NCBI RefSeq assembly: GCF_000315625.1
Contig: NW_005434610.1
Coordinates: 264,820-289,826 of the forward strand
Source: Guillardia theta CCMP2712
Taxonomy: Eukaryota > Cryptophyceae > Pyrenomonadales > Geminigeraceae
Length of the DNA: 25,007 nucleotides
Direction of reading: 5' to 3'
Below, piece after piece: positions 8,905-18,944 of this stretch. The translations under genes and the position numbers were made by a program. How positions within the stretch are numbered: the first letter of the stretch is position 1; every line of letters begins with the position of its first letter. Below the pieces are notes generated by a model. That model made no database searches. It saw nothing but the letters and a program-made list of their open reading frames with translations, and was not told the origin of the DNA.

Positions 8905-9250
8905 CTTTATAGGGGGGTGGGGGTGTAATCAACATGTGTGGGTGGGTGTGAAATGAGTGGGTGGGGGTGAATAAAATGAGGGGTAATGTTGATCTACGGG
9001 ATTGGGAGTGAGATATTACCCCCCAAATTCCCAGATTCTTTGAGTGATATGATGGGGTCATCCGATGCTTGTCGAATAACCAGGTAGGGTTGATCTAGCG
9101 GTGGAATATCAGTGTAGGGTAGGGTGTAAACAGGGTCAGGGGTCAGGGTTTGGGCAAGGTCAGGTCCCCTACCCCTAATCAGGTACCCCCCCATTTTTAC
9201 TTAGTACCCCGTTCTTCTATACCTTTTTATTGGGCCTATTGGGTATTTTG
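8905..9250. repeat. G-rich degenerate spacer (copy 2)
   Basis: Repeated GGGGTGGGGGTGTAA, GGGTGGGTGTGAAATGAG, GGTGGGGGTGAATAAAATGAG and GTAGGGTAGGGTGTAA words, drifting to TACCCC on the same strand after 9170. Related to the segments at 3818-3960 and 18945-19115. No coding frame. Confidence 0.55.
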
Positions 9251-9886
9251 AGTACCCCTACCTACTCGTATTACGCTCTAAGCCACAAACCTGCCAACTA
9301 ACAAAACAAAGATATTACCTCGAAAATTTTGAAGGACACCCACTAAGACGTTGAATTTGGGGGTAAAGATCAATTAATCCATTTTTTTTCAGTATTGTTC
9401 AACGGCCGTTTGCCATGGCCTCGCGCTGCAACAGCAAGGGGTGCATCGGGGGTGGTAAACCAAACCTTGTCATAATTTGAAATATCACCCAAAATTCCAA
9501 ATTATATGTGTAATTTTGAAACTTCTGTAACCTTTGTTATGTCAATTTTTGAGAACTAAAATATACTCCTATATTTCAAAACATCATCAAAAGGTTCAGG
9601 AGACTACATGAAATTGGTTTCGCAGGAGCGGGCGCAATGCAGCCAAATGCAAGGAGGTAGTTCCTGAAGCGCCCTCGACGGTGGAAGGCGACTAGATTGC
9701 AGGAGCAGTTTGAGAGCCAAGAGATCGATTGAAATTCATGAAATCTGAAATTGAAAGGAGATCATAGGACAGGAGGCAACAGAGATTGGTGGATAGGGGT
9801 AGTGCAGCGACCGCAGCCAAACAAGCTTTACGGCAGGGAGTCAAACAGGAGCCCTTGAGGTTATCATCGTCAACTCAAACAACAAG
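9251..9886. other. AT-rich spacer before the 9887 gene
   Basis: 9290-9600 is markedly more AT-rich than the rest of the window, with runs such as AAATTCCAAATTATATGTG. I see no gene, RNA structure or transposon ends in it. 9600-9886 is presumably the promoter and leader of the downstream gene. Confidence 0.4.
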
Positions 9887-10357
9887 ATGAAACAGTTCTT
9901 ATCCACCCGTTGCGTTTGGCTGGGCCTCATTCTCTTCGTCGACCTTTCGCTCCATTGTGAGGGGGGGACCCTGCTTCGGTTGAGAGGAGGTGGGAGGGGA
10001 CTGGTAGGTGCCATCCGCAAGTCGCAGCGTGTAACGGGGAAATCTCACAACCTGGGCTGCCTGACCACTCTGCCCTCGGGTTATGATTCCATCAACAAGG
10101 CTCGCATCAAGTACTACAACGATTACTTTTCAGTGGTGCGGGAGAAGGAGACCCAGGAGGGCAAGATTGCAAAGCGCAGGTCGAAAGATTATGTTCCAGC
10201 AAAGCTGCATCTGATGAAGCCTGCGAAAGCCAAGAAGTTGAAGACCATTCACAGACAGAAGATGAGAGAGCTGGGGCTTCCTCTTTGGTCGAATCCCCAG
10301 AGAGCGAACTATCTCAAGCAGGTTCGAGAATCAAGGAGGAAAACGACAAGGCGATAG
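9887..10357 (+). CDS. Small basic protein with signal peptide and LRLRGG motif
   Basis: Intronless, 156 residues. Residues 1 to about 26 are a hydrophobic signal peptide (CVWLGLILFVDLSLHCEGG), immediately followed by LLRLRGGGRG, then a Lys/Arg-rich mature region with no further hydrophobic segment. Later segments (INKARIKYYNDYFSVVREKE, AKRRSKDYVPAKLHLMK, LPLWSNPQRANYLKQVRESR) look folded but match no family I recognise. The high basic content fits an RNA- or chromatin-binding protein; in an alga with a secondary plastid, a signal peptide plus basic region could also be a bipartite targeting leader. Both ideas are inference. The LRLRGG resembles the ubiquitin C-terminus, but there is no ubiquitin fold before it. 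A second gene (start 23021) has a similar leader. Confidence 0.8.
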   Translation: MKQFLSTRCVWLGLILFVDLSLHCEGGTLLRLRGGGRGLVGAIRKSQRVTGKSHNLGCLTTLPSGYDSINKARIKYYNDYFSVVREKETQEGKIAKRRSKDYVPAKLHLMKPAKAKKLKTIHRQKMRELGLPLWSNPQRANYLKQVRESRRKTTRR

Positions 10358-10719
10358 GTATCTAGAGAGCAAATGGATGCTGGATATCACTGCCTTCGTT
10401 TTGCAACAGAAGGAGGGTCGCTCTAGAGCTTTCTTTCAGGCTACCTTGTCAGTGTTGAGTGTCTATCCGGTGGAGTCGATCTCTTTGGTGAAGTGTGAAG
10501 ATTTTTTTTTTCTTGAATACACTGTCAGAGATCAGAGAGTATGATAATACAGATTAAACACACTCTCGACGAATCCTTTGGTTTGCAAATATCCTTTAGT
10601 TCCTGAAATGATGTGTACTTCGTTGAAGTTAATCATTTGTAATCCCTCCCTCCGTTAGTAGATTTTTGATCTATCTCCGTCGAAGACGATCACAACCATC
10701 GTCAAGCTTGATACGTGAT
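10358..10719. other. 3' flank and spacer
   Basis: Presumed 3' untranslated region of the 9887 gene, with a run of nine T (10502-10510) and AT-rich sequence to about 10650. No gene is visible. Confidence 0.4.
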
Positions 10720-10860
10720 CGGACAGGACTGAGAGACCCGGCAGGCTCTCAGCACTGCCTGGCCGGATCCGACCGGGGCCCCCGGGCCGGCGGCGGCCTG
10801 AGTCATCGGCACTGGCCCGGGCCGCATCACTGATTGATCGGACGGTGACAGTGGGATCAA
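10720..10860. promoter_or_regulatory. GC-rich island upstream of the 11036 gene (copy 2)
   Basis: Short GC-rich block with GACCGGGGCCCCCGGGCC, CCTGAGTCATCGGCACTGG, CCCGGGCC, ATCACTGATTGATCGG and GGTGACAGTG. Same vocabulary as the islands before 4336 and 16804. It lies 175-315 bases before the start codon. Confidence 0.45.
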
Positions 10861-11035
10861 CAGTCTATAAATCATCCCCCTCATTCGCATGCTCACCCAA
10901 ACAATCTGCAAACAATCGCTACGCGATGCCGCATTCAAGTTTGTGGGGTCAAGGGGCAGAACGGAGAGCGGGTGAAGTGAGAGGAGAGAGGAGAGAATGA
11001 AGTCAAGCTCGGAGGGAAGTCTCCTCGTCTGAAGG

Positions 11036-11979
11036 ATGAGATACCTGGAAATCGTCGCACTCCTCACCTTTATGGCCGCCATGACGGCAGTCATGGGAGC
11101 GAGCAAGTCGGTGTATCTGAGCGTGGTGATGGTGATGCGCAACGATAACTACGGGGAGAACCTCCTTCATCGTTTCAACAGAACCATCGCAAGCTTGTCC
11201 GAGTCTGCGTCTCTTTACCGTCTAGACTACGAGATCATCGTAGTTGAATGGGATCCGCCAGGATCTCGTCCACTTCTCCGAGAGGTCAGAGGACCTGGCC
11301 CCGAGTTATGCCTGACCTGCTGATGAAGGCGCTTGTCTGGCCCAAGAACATACCACGGTTGCACATCATCACAGTTCCTCAACATGTCCACAAGGAGGTA
11401 AACTGCAGGTGAAATGGATTCATCCGCCGTCCCCTCCCATCTCTGACTCGATCTCCCCAGGGGATGGGAATACGAAGCCAAGAACCTTGGGATATCCCAG
11501 GCCGAGGGGTCTTTCATCCTGTGCATGAACTGCGATGTGATCCTCTCTCCACGCCTCGTCAAGTTTTTGAGTGAGAAGGTGAAGATAGATATTTCGACAC
11601 GTTAGCTGTCCTTCCTCACTCGAGTCGTGAATAGACCCTGAAAGATGATTGCTATTACCGTGTGGACCGTTATGATTGCATTGAGTTGATTCCAGAGAGC
11701 ATGACCGCCGTCCAGGTCGATTTTGTTTACAAGAGTCATGTATTCTTATTTCAACATCGCAGGCAGCCAAACATTGTCAAGACCATTCAGGTGGGAACAT
11801 AGAGTTATGTTTTACCTTCTTGACAGTCTCGGGTTGGAACGACAGTCCGTTTGCTGCGATCTTGGGGATTGGAATGGTTTCCTGCTCCAGACTCACCAAC
11901 ACCACAGGTCGATCTTGACAACAATGTATTGTCCAATTACTCTTTACATGTGCATAGATTGAAAGTAGAGAAGCATTGA
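11036..11979 (+). CDS. Putative GT-A-type glycosyltransferase-like protein
   Basis: Well-supported exons: 11036-11284, 11329-11408, 11461-11578, 11635-11715 and 11763-11790, with phases in agreement. The N-terminus is a signal peptide or anchor (IVALLTFMAAMTAVMGA). Next come VYLSVVMVMRNDNYGENLLH (nucleotide-sugar-binding start of a GT-A fold), YEIIVVEWDPPGSRPLLRE, ALVWPKNIPRLHIITVPQHV, WEYEAKNLGISQAEGSFILC and MNCDVILSPRLVKF (position of the usual DXD-like motif), then DDCYYRVDRYDC. This order matches protist and plant glycosyltransferase-like proteins with a WNPP motif. The 3' end is unclear: a possible last exon reads VDLDNNVLSNYSLHVHRLK before a TGA at 11977-11979. The family's usual GDF-type segment is not clean, so the gene may be truncated or may continue into the exons at 12431. 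Confidence 0.7.
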
Positions 11980-12050
11980 AGGAGTACGAAAGAAGGGGCT
12001 TAACGACAGAATTTCACGGAAAGCACATCAAAAAGTCTTTATTTGTCGTA

Positions 12051-12410
12051 TCAAGCGGATGATGTGTAGTGATACCCTTTCACAAGTCTCGGAGAGCTGC
12101 ACCACACTGCATCAGGGGATTTCATGTTGATGCATTCGAAGCACTGGCAAGATCTGAGGTCGGTTCCTTCCTGTCTCGTTTTCGACGCTGATGTGGTGCC
12201 CCAGAGGGTTTCAAAGGGATTCATATTGTTCGTCCTACTGCGATAATCACACAGGTCATCAGCTTTGCATTGAGCATGTTGGGCTTTCTGTTTGAAAGGA
12301 TTAGCACAGATTCCTACTTGGTTGCTGCCGCTGCTGCAAAAGGTACACCCCAACTTTGTTGCGCCTTGATCACGGACAGATATCTCGGATAAAACATGTC
12401 CGCTAAACAT
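12051..12410 (-). CDS. Small Cys-rich protein
   Basis: A single open frame of 119 codons from an ATG at 12410. Cys pairs are regularly spaced (CTFCSSGSNQVGIC, CKADDLC, CQCFECINMKSPDAVWC), suggesting disulfide-bonded extracellular modules. The last group resembles a PSI-type CxxC...WC pattern. No signal peptide is seen in this exon, so an upstream exon could be missing, or the start may be wrong. Convergent with the gene ending near 11979 and divergent from the exons at 12431. Unrecognised family. Confidence 0.4.
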   Translation of the reverse strand: MFSGHVLSEISVRDQGATKLGCTFCSSGSNQVGICANPFKQKAQHAQCKADDLCDYRSRTNNMNPFETLWGTTSASKTRQEGTDLRSCQCFECINMKSPDAVWCSSPRLVKGYHYTSSA

Positions 12411-12430
12411 TTCATAAACTCTTGAAACAG

Positions 12431-13325
12431 GATTGAGACAAGTTTATCTCAAACCACCAATGGCCATCTTCCATCAAGAGCACCAACGAAATCGAGCTTC
12501 GGGTATTTTCCTCGTGTTGACCTGATCTCTCTTGACTTTGACACAGCAAATTGTTCGTCTGAAAACTGGATGAGATTCCAAGCGGCAGCTTCAAGGATGC
12601 TGGCCGGTACTGAGAGCTCCTACACACACGCCCTGAGGTTTCTTTTTCCAGTGCAAACTCCGATAACTACCAACGACCTGCACGGATGGCATCTGGATGC
12701 CTCGACTTGCGATCTGTTCAACATCTCCACCGTTCCATCGGCTCTATCCGCATCCAAGTCGTCTAAAGATGATCCCAATGATGATGAGTTCAGGGCAAAC
12801 TACCTTTGCTCAGGAAAAACGCACATTCGCGGACCTTGGAAGAGACTGGTCACCACTCCGATCTTCTAACTCACCTGGCTGAGTTCAATGCAGGAAGCGT
12901 ACCTGCTAGTGGCCAACGGACTTGCTTCTCAGGGTATCGACTTGCTTTCCGATTCCGACTCCCTTTGATCCACTTGTCAGGTTTGAAGCTCGCTGCTCTC
13001 CAGTGCTACGCTGGTGCTCTAGACCTGGTTGTACAATCGAGCAGCAGCGGAGGCGTCCTGGCGGGACTGATCTCGAGGGTTCTCAGAGGGGAAGAGGAGA
13101 GTTGGAAAACAAGCCCGTCCTCTTACATCGCAGACTGGAAATCGTTGACTGAAGATCGCAAAAGGACGTTGTTACATCTCATGTCTAGCGCTGGTGAGCG
13201 AAATAGTTTACTTGTAATGTACATTGGAGGGTATCTGACCATAAAACCCAGCCTTGGCCCTCGCAGCGGAGGGCAGAGTCTCAGAGGAGCTTTTGTTGCT
13301 CTCTAACCAGCTGTCTCGCAGCTGA
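12431..13325 (+). CDS. Unknown multi-exon protein
   Basis: Exons: about 12431-12848, 12894-12933, 12981-13193 and 13267-13325, all in matching phase. The frame has an ATG at 12570 (MRFQAAASRMLAG), but it stays open upstream to an AG at 12430, and the upstream residues (SSFGYFPRVDLISLDFDTAN) look protein-like. The true start may therefore lie in an earlier exon, conceivably of the glycosyltransferase-like gene. The central part is polar with possible N-glycosylation sites. The C-terminal half is helical (LEAYLLVANGLASQG, LKLAALQCYAGALDLVVQ, SGGVLAGLISRVLRGEEESW, SEELLLLSNQLSRS), in the manner of helical-repeat proteins. I do not recognise a family. Convergent with the polycystin gene; the stops are 116 bases apart. 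Confidence 0.65.
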
Positions 13326-13441
13326 AGGAGATAAAAAACTCTCTGACGGAACCTCCAGGACACAGGCTCTGTCCCCTACTCAGGTCGCGTTCTTTCCAAG
13401 AGCTCAGTCCACCTGTCCTTTCAAGCAGCCATCCTTGCAGC

Positions 13442-16182
13442 TCACTCTAAGAAATTGCTGGGATAGTGCCCCTTTCCGCCTGTCTCGGTGATCTGATGCA
13501 CTTTCTTACCGAGGCTCCTCATTTCCTTCCGGAAGTCAACAAGCGACGCCAGCACAAGCTCGACGTCAGTCTGCAACTTCAAGACGTCTTTCTGAACTCT
13601 CCCGTCATCTTCCTCCAGCGTCGCTTCCTCCTGGCACATGAAGTCAGCAAACGATTTCGTACGAAGAGTCTCAGGCACCCTTCCAGACGCCTCCTCGCCG
13701 CCACGGTGATCTACTTGGATTGGGTGGACAGTGGTCCCGATGACGTGTGATAGCTTGTCACGCAAGTAGGACATCAATGTCACTTTCTCTTCTTGCTCCC
13801 TTACGATCTCATAGCTCTCCATGATGATGGCGACAAACATGTTGAGGAGGAAGCAGATGGACAGGATGGTCCACAACGCGAAGTAAATCCTGCCAGTGAC
13901 CCAGTTGTACCTGAAGGTTGGATCAGCGCAAGAGAACGAGGGGCGGAGAGCAGAAAATGCAGGCAGGGAAGCGCCGGAAAGGCAGGCGGTGAAGCGAATT
14001 ACTTGTAGATGGAGTCGTAATCCCAATCGCCCAGGCACATCCGGTAAAGCGTCATGAGAGTGGTAGTCCACGTGGAGTAAGAGCTCATTTGATTTCCGTA
14101 GGTCAGCATGAAGGTGAAGACGAAGCTGGAGGGATCCAAGTTATATGCAACTCTCGTCTATACGCGCACATGAGAGGCTGAGAGGAGGACATGAAGCCAG
14201 GATGCCGTGGGCCAGAGGAGGGAAAGGAGTACCAGAGAAGGGGAAAGACGTGAGGAGAAAAAGGAAGGAGCACCGGAGGACGGGCAGTACAGGAGGAGTG
14301 AAAGGAGCAGCAGACAGGAGGAAGTATAGGAGGAGAGGACGCAGCAGGCGAAAAGGGGACCACGGGGCAAGACTGTTACCCGTTGAGCGCGACAAAAGTA
14401 CAGAGCATGAAGGCAGCAACATCCTCCACGCAAGCTCCCATGATTCTGATCAACCGAGACATGAATGGGATGTGGCCGAAGTACTTGAAGCTAGATCAGT
14501 AGCTGGTAACCAGGTCGGGGAGGAGTTTACCTTGAACATCTTGAACCACGTGAGGATGGCGTTGAACCCCATCACATATTTCCACTGCCATCGATCGTCA
14601 GGAGCAGCAAAGAGTCAACAAGCGATGGGCACAGACCATGCTGACCATGTTGGCAGCTGGGGCGTAGTAGACAAACTCGTTGTCAGCAGGAGGAAAGTTG
14701 GCACTCTGGAGACAAGCAGTCAAAGTTTCTGGTCGAATGATGTTGACAGGTGAACAAACCTTGGCATTGAGCAAGGCGCCATATCTGAGACCGAAGGCAA
14801 CGTAGAACAAGACGAAGTTGACCCAGTCGATGACGGTCCACAAGGACTTCCAGTACTTAGTGAACCCGAGCTTGTACCAGTGCCAGAGCGACAGGACATG
14901 GTATCCGACTACCATGAACAGCATCACGGCCTCTGTTCCCCGAATCGAGAAGACAAGAGTGAGTAGAGAACCAGCTCGCTATCGAGATGATGTTCAACCT
15001 GCGATCAAGTCGACGGCTGATCCTTGGTCGCTGTCAAGCTGAGTCAAGGGAGAAAATAAACAGTGCAGTTGCGAGGCACCTATAGAGATGCTTGATGTTC
15101 AGAGTGATGACTTGAATGAAAGCTGATATCGAGCCTGCTTCATCCTCTTCGTAGATGAGTTGAACCACCTAACGCGGTCAAGGTGGTGAGACCGACAAGG
15201 GTGTGAGGAGCATAATGCTTACTGCCATCAGATCTGTCGCCAGGTTGTACATCGCAAACTCAACAATCACAGCGCGCGTTTGCCTACCATCACGTCAGAA
15301 GTAACGAGCTCCAACTTGCCCTACTTGTCGATCCAGCGGTCAGTCTTGAGCTGTGAGATCTTCGCAATTGCATCTGTTTGGACCGTCAGGTTCCTTGCCG
15401 AGGGGATGTCCTCTGCGAAATAGTGAGCCGGACAAGGCAGCCAACCCTCCTCCTCCACCTCTGTATCCTCCCCCCGAATACGCGTTCAGCACCCCCCGCG
15501 TTGAGCATCCAACTTTGCACCCGAGCTCGAGCGCCGTCTGGTAGTTGAATTTCTTCATATTGATGTCTGTCGCGTACGTGGGCCCGTAGGGCGCGCGATC
15601 CTCATTGGAGCTGGAGTACGGTCCGTAGCATATGTCCGCGTACTTCGCCATCTTGCTGCCCTTCATCATGTTGCAAGTGTTCGGCTTCACCCGCACCTGA
15701 CGCGCTGAGATCGTTCCGAGCAGCATGAACTTCATGTTCACCTGCCGAAGCTCGTCTGAATTTAGCGAGTCGCCATTGTACCACGTGACCGGGAGCACAG
15801 CAGGAACGAATGTGGTCTGCATGAAAACGTACCAATCCCCTGCTGAGCTGATCGACTCAAACGACGACAACTCGTTCCTGATGCTCTGGGCCAGGCTGTA
15901 CGATTTGGAGCCCCCTTGCGCATTCATGCAGACCCAAGTGAAGATGATAAGGAAGATTATGTATACCAGACTCTCCCAGAAACGAGGATTGTTAGTAAAG
16001 ATCCCTTCTTTGAGCTGCTGCAGCACGCTTGAACGTCGGCGGACAGCTGGTTCGTGGGGATCTTCATCGTCATCTTCGAAGGTACTTCCGTTAGGCACTA
16101 TACTTCCCTGTTTCTTCTCTATACTCTTCTCAAAGTTTGTCTTTACCTTCTTGCTCACCACAAAACGCGGCTGGATCACCAT
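13442..16182 (-). CDS. Polycystin-2-like (TRPP) cation channel
   Basis: Multi-exon. Checked exons: 16182-15459, 15412-15325, 15283-15223; later ones include about 14.93-14.77 kb and 14.0-13.44 kb. A cytosolic N-terminus precedes TM1 (SLVYIIFLIIFTWVCMNAQG). The large extracellular polycystin/TOP domain follows (FVPAVLPVTWYNGD, LLGTISARQVRVKPNTC, NAYSGGGYREDIPSARNLTV, DRWIDKQTRAVIVEFAMYN). TM2-TM5 include AVMLFMVVGYHVLSLWHWYK, WTVIDWVNFVLFYVAFGLRY and WKYVMGFNAILTWFKMF. The pore helix and filter region is LYRMCLGDWDYD, then TM6 YFALWTILSICFLLNMFVAI. The C-terminal tail has a coiled-coil-like segment (VLKLQTDVELVLASLVDFRK). Pore and TOP domain are typical for TRPP; in protists such channels act in cilia or membrane sensing. 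Exon borders in 14.9-15.1 kb and 14.0-14.5 kb were not fully resolved. Confidence 0.88.
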
Positions 16183-16803
16183 CGAACTTGTCGGACCACC
16201 TTATTTTGAGAGTTCAAGTCAGAGGCTTTACATAGTATTTTGATGATTGCTCTTGAATCCTCCGTTCTCAACTCTACTGCGCGTTTTACTTTTGATCCGA
16301 TCTGCTCTTATCGCCTTAAGGACTCAGACTCTGCGAACTGACTCCTAGCTCAATAACACTGCCACGCGCTCTTCCGTTCTCCTGCTATAGCTGTCTGGCT
16401 CTTGCTCACTTCTCCTCCTCATCTCCTCCTCATAGTCTCTGCAGCCTTCTGCCCTCTTGCCGTCGCCCATGTTTTTATTTTATCGCTTTCATTGTCAGTT
16501 GACAAGAAAAAAACGGCCGGGCCTGCGCGGGGAAGGGGCCCACCCAAATCTGGCCCCGGGCCCGATTGCCGGTCCGGGTCACTGAGTGACCAGAGGCTCA
16601 CTTTACTGGAATCACGGCCCGCGGTCACGGCACCCGTCGAAATGTCTGAGGCAGGCCCGCTCACTGTCAACCAAGGTTGCGATCAGAACACGCGGACCCC
16701 TACCTTTCCCCTTGTTTTACTAGAAGGGGTGGGTGGTTGACCCCACGGTTTCCGTCCCCTGGGGAATCGAAGCCTGATAGTCATTGGACAGAGCCCTGCC
16801 GAC
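16183..16803. promoter_or_regulatory. Divergent intergenic region with GC-rich island (copy 3)
   Basis: Shared 5' region of the polycystin-like gene (minus) and the GST-like gene (plus). At about 16513-16680 it carries GGCCCCGGGCCCGATTGCC, the palindromic TCACTGAGTGA, CGGTCACGGC and CTCACTGTCAACC, matching the islands before 4336 and 11036. Probably a bidirectional promoter by position; no individual element is proven. Confidence 0.5.
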
Positions 16804-17936
16804 ATGCTGGCGGCGTTCGCTCGGCTGGTCAGCGGAGACTTCAAGGAGATCTCGAGGAAGAAGCAGCGACCGCAGATGGTTACGATCCCCTTCTCCCACT
16901 ACGTTGAGTTTGCGCGCTGGTCTCTGTTGTACGCTCGGGTGCAGTTTGACGAGCATCCCTTCACCCCTGGCGATCACATTCTTCCCACGTTGTCGGTTCG
17001 GCTGGCGGACAAGCAGAAGGCAGCGAAGGGTTCGGATGGTGATGAGAAGGAGAACTTGACACTCGTCCCTTTGGTTGTTCTCCCCGAAGGAGAGGTGCTT
17101 AACGACAGCTGGACTATTGCGCAGAGGCTGTCAGGTATGGGGGGTATTGACCCGGAGTTGAAGGAGTTCTTGAACCAGCAGTGGGGTCCTCAGACACGAG
17201 CGTTCGCCTACTCGTTCCTGTTGAAGAAAGGGAATTCTCAGACCTGGAAAGATCTCATCACGTCTGTCGGAGGGTGGTGGTTACAAATCAAGTTTTTCCT
17301 CTTCTACGACAGCATACTGAGGTGCGACGGGAATGGTCGTCTCTGTACTCTGACTGAGAGGTTTCTCCCGTTGCCGTCCAATTATCCAGGAATCATTTCC
17401 GATCAGTCCGACCGGACGATCCTGAAGCTCTCAAGGAGCTCATCGCAAAGATGAAAGCGTCCGGTGAGTTCTTTCAACGTCATCGCAGAGCCATCGCCGC
17501 TCATATTTTCTTGTTGGCAGTCAGCACCCTGGATAGTTATTTCGACAAGGCTGGAGGAAAGAAGTACCTTGGTGATGGCAAGGGATCAGATCAGCCTGGC
17601 ATCGCTGACTTCGCCTTGGCGGCTCTGGTTTGTCTTGAGCTCTCGGCCCCTGGACTCTCCTCGTTGGCTCATATTCGTGCAGACTGCTCCCTGCGTCAAC
17701 CCTCCTAAGTTCTGCGGAGGAATGTACTCGGATTTCTTCGACGGGATGATCAAGAAGGTGTCAATGTTACTATCGTATTGCTCTCTTGAATGATAAGCAC
17801 AGGATCCGGAGTACAGCGCCAGCATCAAGGAATTCCGGGTACGTTTGCAAGCTTTCGTTGTTCCTATCTCAGCGTCGAGATGCAGGAAACAAGGACGGGC
17901 AAGTTTTGCCTCGACATGTACGAGCAACATCGATAA
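16804..17936 (+). CDS. Glutathione S-transferase-like protein
   Basis: Six exons with consistent phases: 16804-17335, 17407-17463, 17521-17627, 17683-17757, 17803-17838 and 17880-17936, about 287 residues. The N-terminal half is thioredoxin-like: VTIPFSHYVEFARWSLLYAR followed by VQFDEHPFTPGDHILPTLSV, then LVPLVVLPEGEVLNDSWTIA, where the segment before LNDSW corresponds to the cis-Pro and SNAI-like glutathione-binding region. The C-terminal half is all-helical with YLGDGKGSDQPGIADFALAA, the usual N-capping box region of GSTs, and ends GKFCLDMYEQHR. The position after IPFS that carries the catalytic Cys/Ser in omega-type enzymes is His-Tyr here, so the chemistry is uncertain. Role probably detoxification or redox, by family only. 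Not closely similar to the zeta-class isomerase at 5721-7054. Confidence 0.78.
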
Positions 17937-18257
17937 ATGGTGCGGTGAGCGAATGCAAAGCACAGCGAAGGATAACAATCTGTGCGGTGCGAGTGGGTAG
18001 GACACTTCTCCAAAAGAACAACTACTCGTGTTTTCAGAAGGCAAAATCAAGCGCTGTGGATGTTGCGTATCTTCGATTTAATTTCCTTTGTCACTTGCAG
18101 TGTCACTTGCTCGTCATAAAGGTGCCATTGCTATAGCATTGCACGTGTCGTCACATCCCCATCACTATGTATGATGTATCACAAGTCAGTAGAGTGGCCG
18201 ACACTATCATCATTCATTCAATGACAAACACTGTCGGTCTGGCATGCTCCACCAGCT
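17937..18257. other. Spacer between convergent genes
   Basis: Presumed 3' regions of the GST-like gene and of the minus-strand gene ending at 18258. No coding frame or RNA gene is convincing. Confidence 0.4.
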
Positions 18258-18828
18258 CTAGTATCCGCGCACTGCCATGCGCTGCTGGTTGTTGCCGGGA
18301 GGCTCATCGTTGGAGTCGATGACGGTGTTGGGGGTGATGCCGTTTGCGTTGTGCGGCTCCGCCCAGGTGTTGATGGTGTTGACATCCTTGAGGAGGGCAT
18401 CGACGTCGTTGCCGTTGGCATCGAGAGTGAGCATGGTGAAGTTCTGGCGAACTTCAACGTATTGACGAAGAATAGCGAACATCTGCTCAGAGATTCAGTA
18501 CAAGTCCAGATATGAACCGCCCCGTCTCTAACTTTCAACATCCTTCGGATAGACGGTCAAACAGAGTCAAATTCTGGTATGATTTCAAGACGAACAACAT
18601 GGCCTCGCTTTTTCAAAATCAACTCGCATCCCTGTCAGTCTCCTCTTTGTCATATTCTGTCTGACTGTCTCAAGAGAAGAAAAGGATACTTTCCATGAGT
18701 TCTGTCTCAGAGAAAGAAATCCTCCTTGCGTTCATAACTAGTTCCAGTTTCACTATGGTCGCCTCAGGACAAACAAGGACTAAACACAAATATCTCCGTG
18801 TATTCACATCCCTCCTAGCCTTGAACAT
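18258..18828 (-). CDS. Small hypothetical protein
   Basis: The 3' exon (about 18482-18258) encodes FAILRQYVEVRQNFTMLTLD, then ANGNDVDALLKDVNTINTWA and a polar end ...MAVRGY stop; composition is protein-like. A likely first exon starts at 18828 (MFKARRDVNTRRYLCLVLVC) and continues to VMNARRISFSETELME, with a donor GTATCC near 18693. The middle exons (18690-18500) are not resolved: RQNMTKRRLTGMR and NLTLFDRLSEG segments are visible, but the last junction does not close in phase by my reading. No family recognised. The strong Asn/Asp content at the end suggests a disordered tail. Confidence 0.45.
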
Positions 18829-18944
18829 GCACCATACTCTTGGGTCTGTTCTATCCCTCGGGCCTGCCCTTCCTTGATCCTTCTCTCCTTTCCTCTCGTC
18901 TTGTCGTTTCCTTCCTCCATCCTTAGGCCATTTTTTGCCTTTAT

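Noticed and set aside
9887-10357. Ubiquitin fusion because of LRLRGG
   Set aside because: No ubiquitin fold upstream; the motif follows a signal peptide by only a few residues.
11284-11330. Frameshift or pseudogene in the glycosyltransferase-like gene
   Set aside because: A 44-nt GT..AG intron (11285-11328) restores the frame and the expected family spacing (PLLRE/ALVWPKN).
15410-15460. Frameshift in the Gly-rich part of the polycystin domain
   Set aside because: A 46-nt intron (15458-15413) removes the Gly run and gives a continuous SGGGYREDIPSARN reading.
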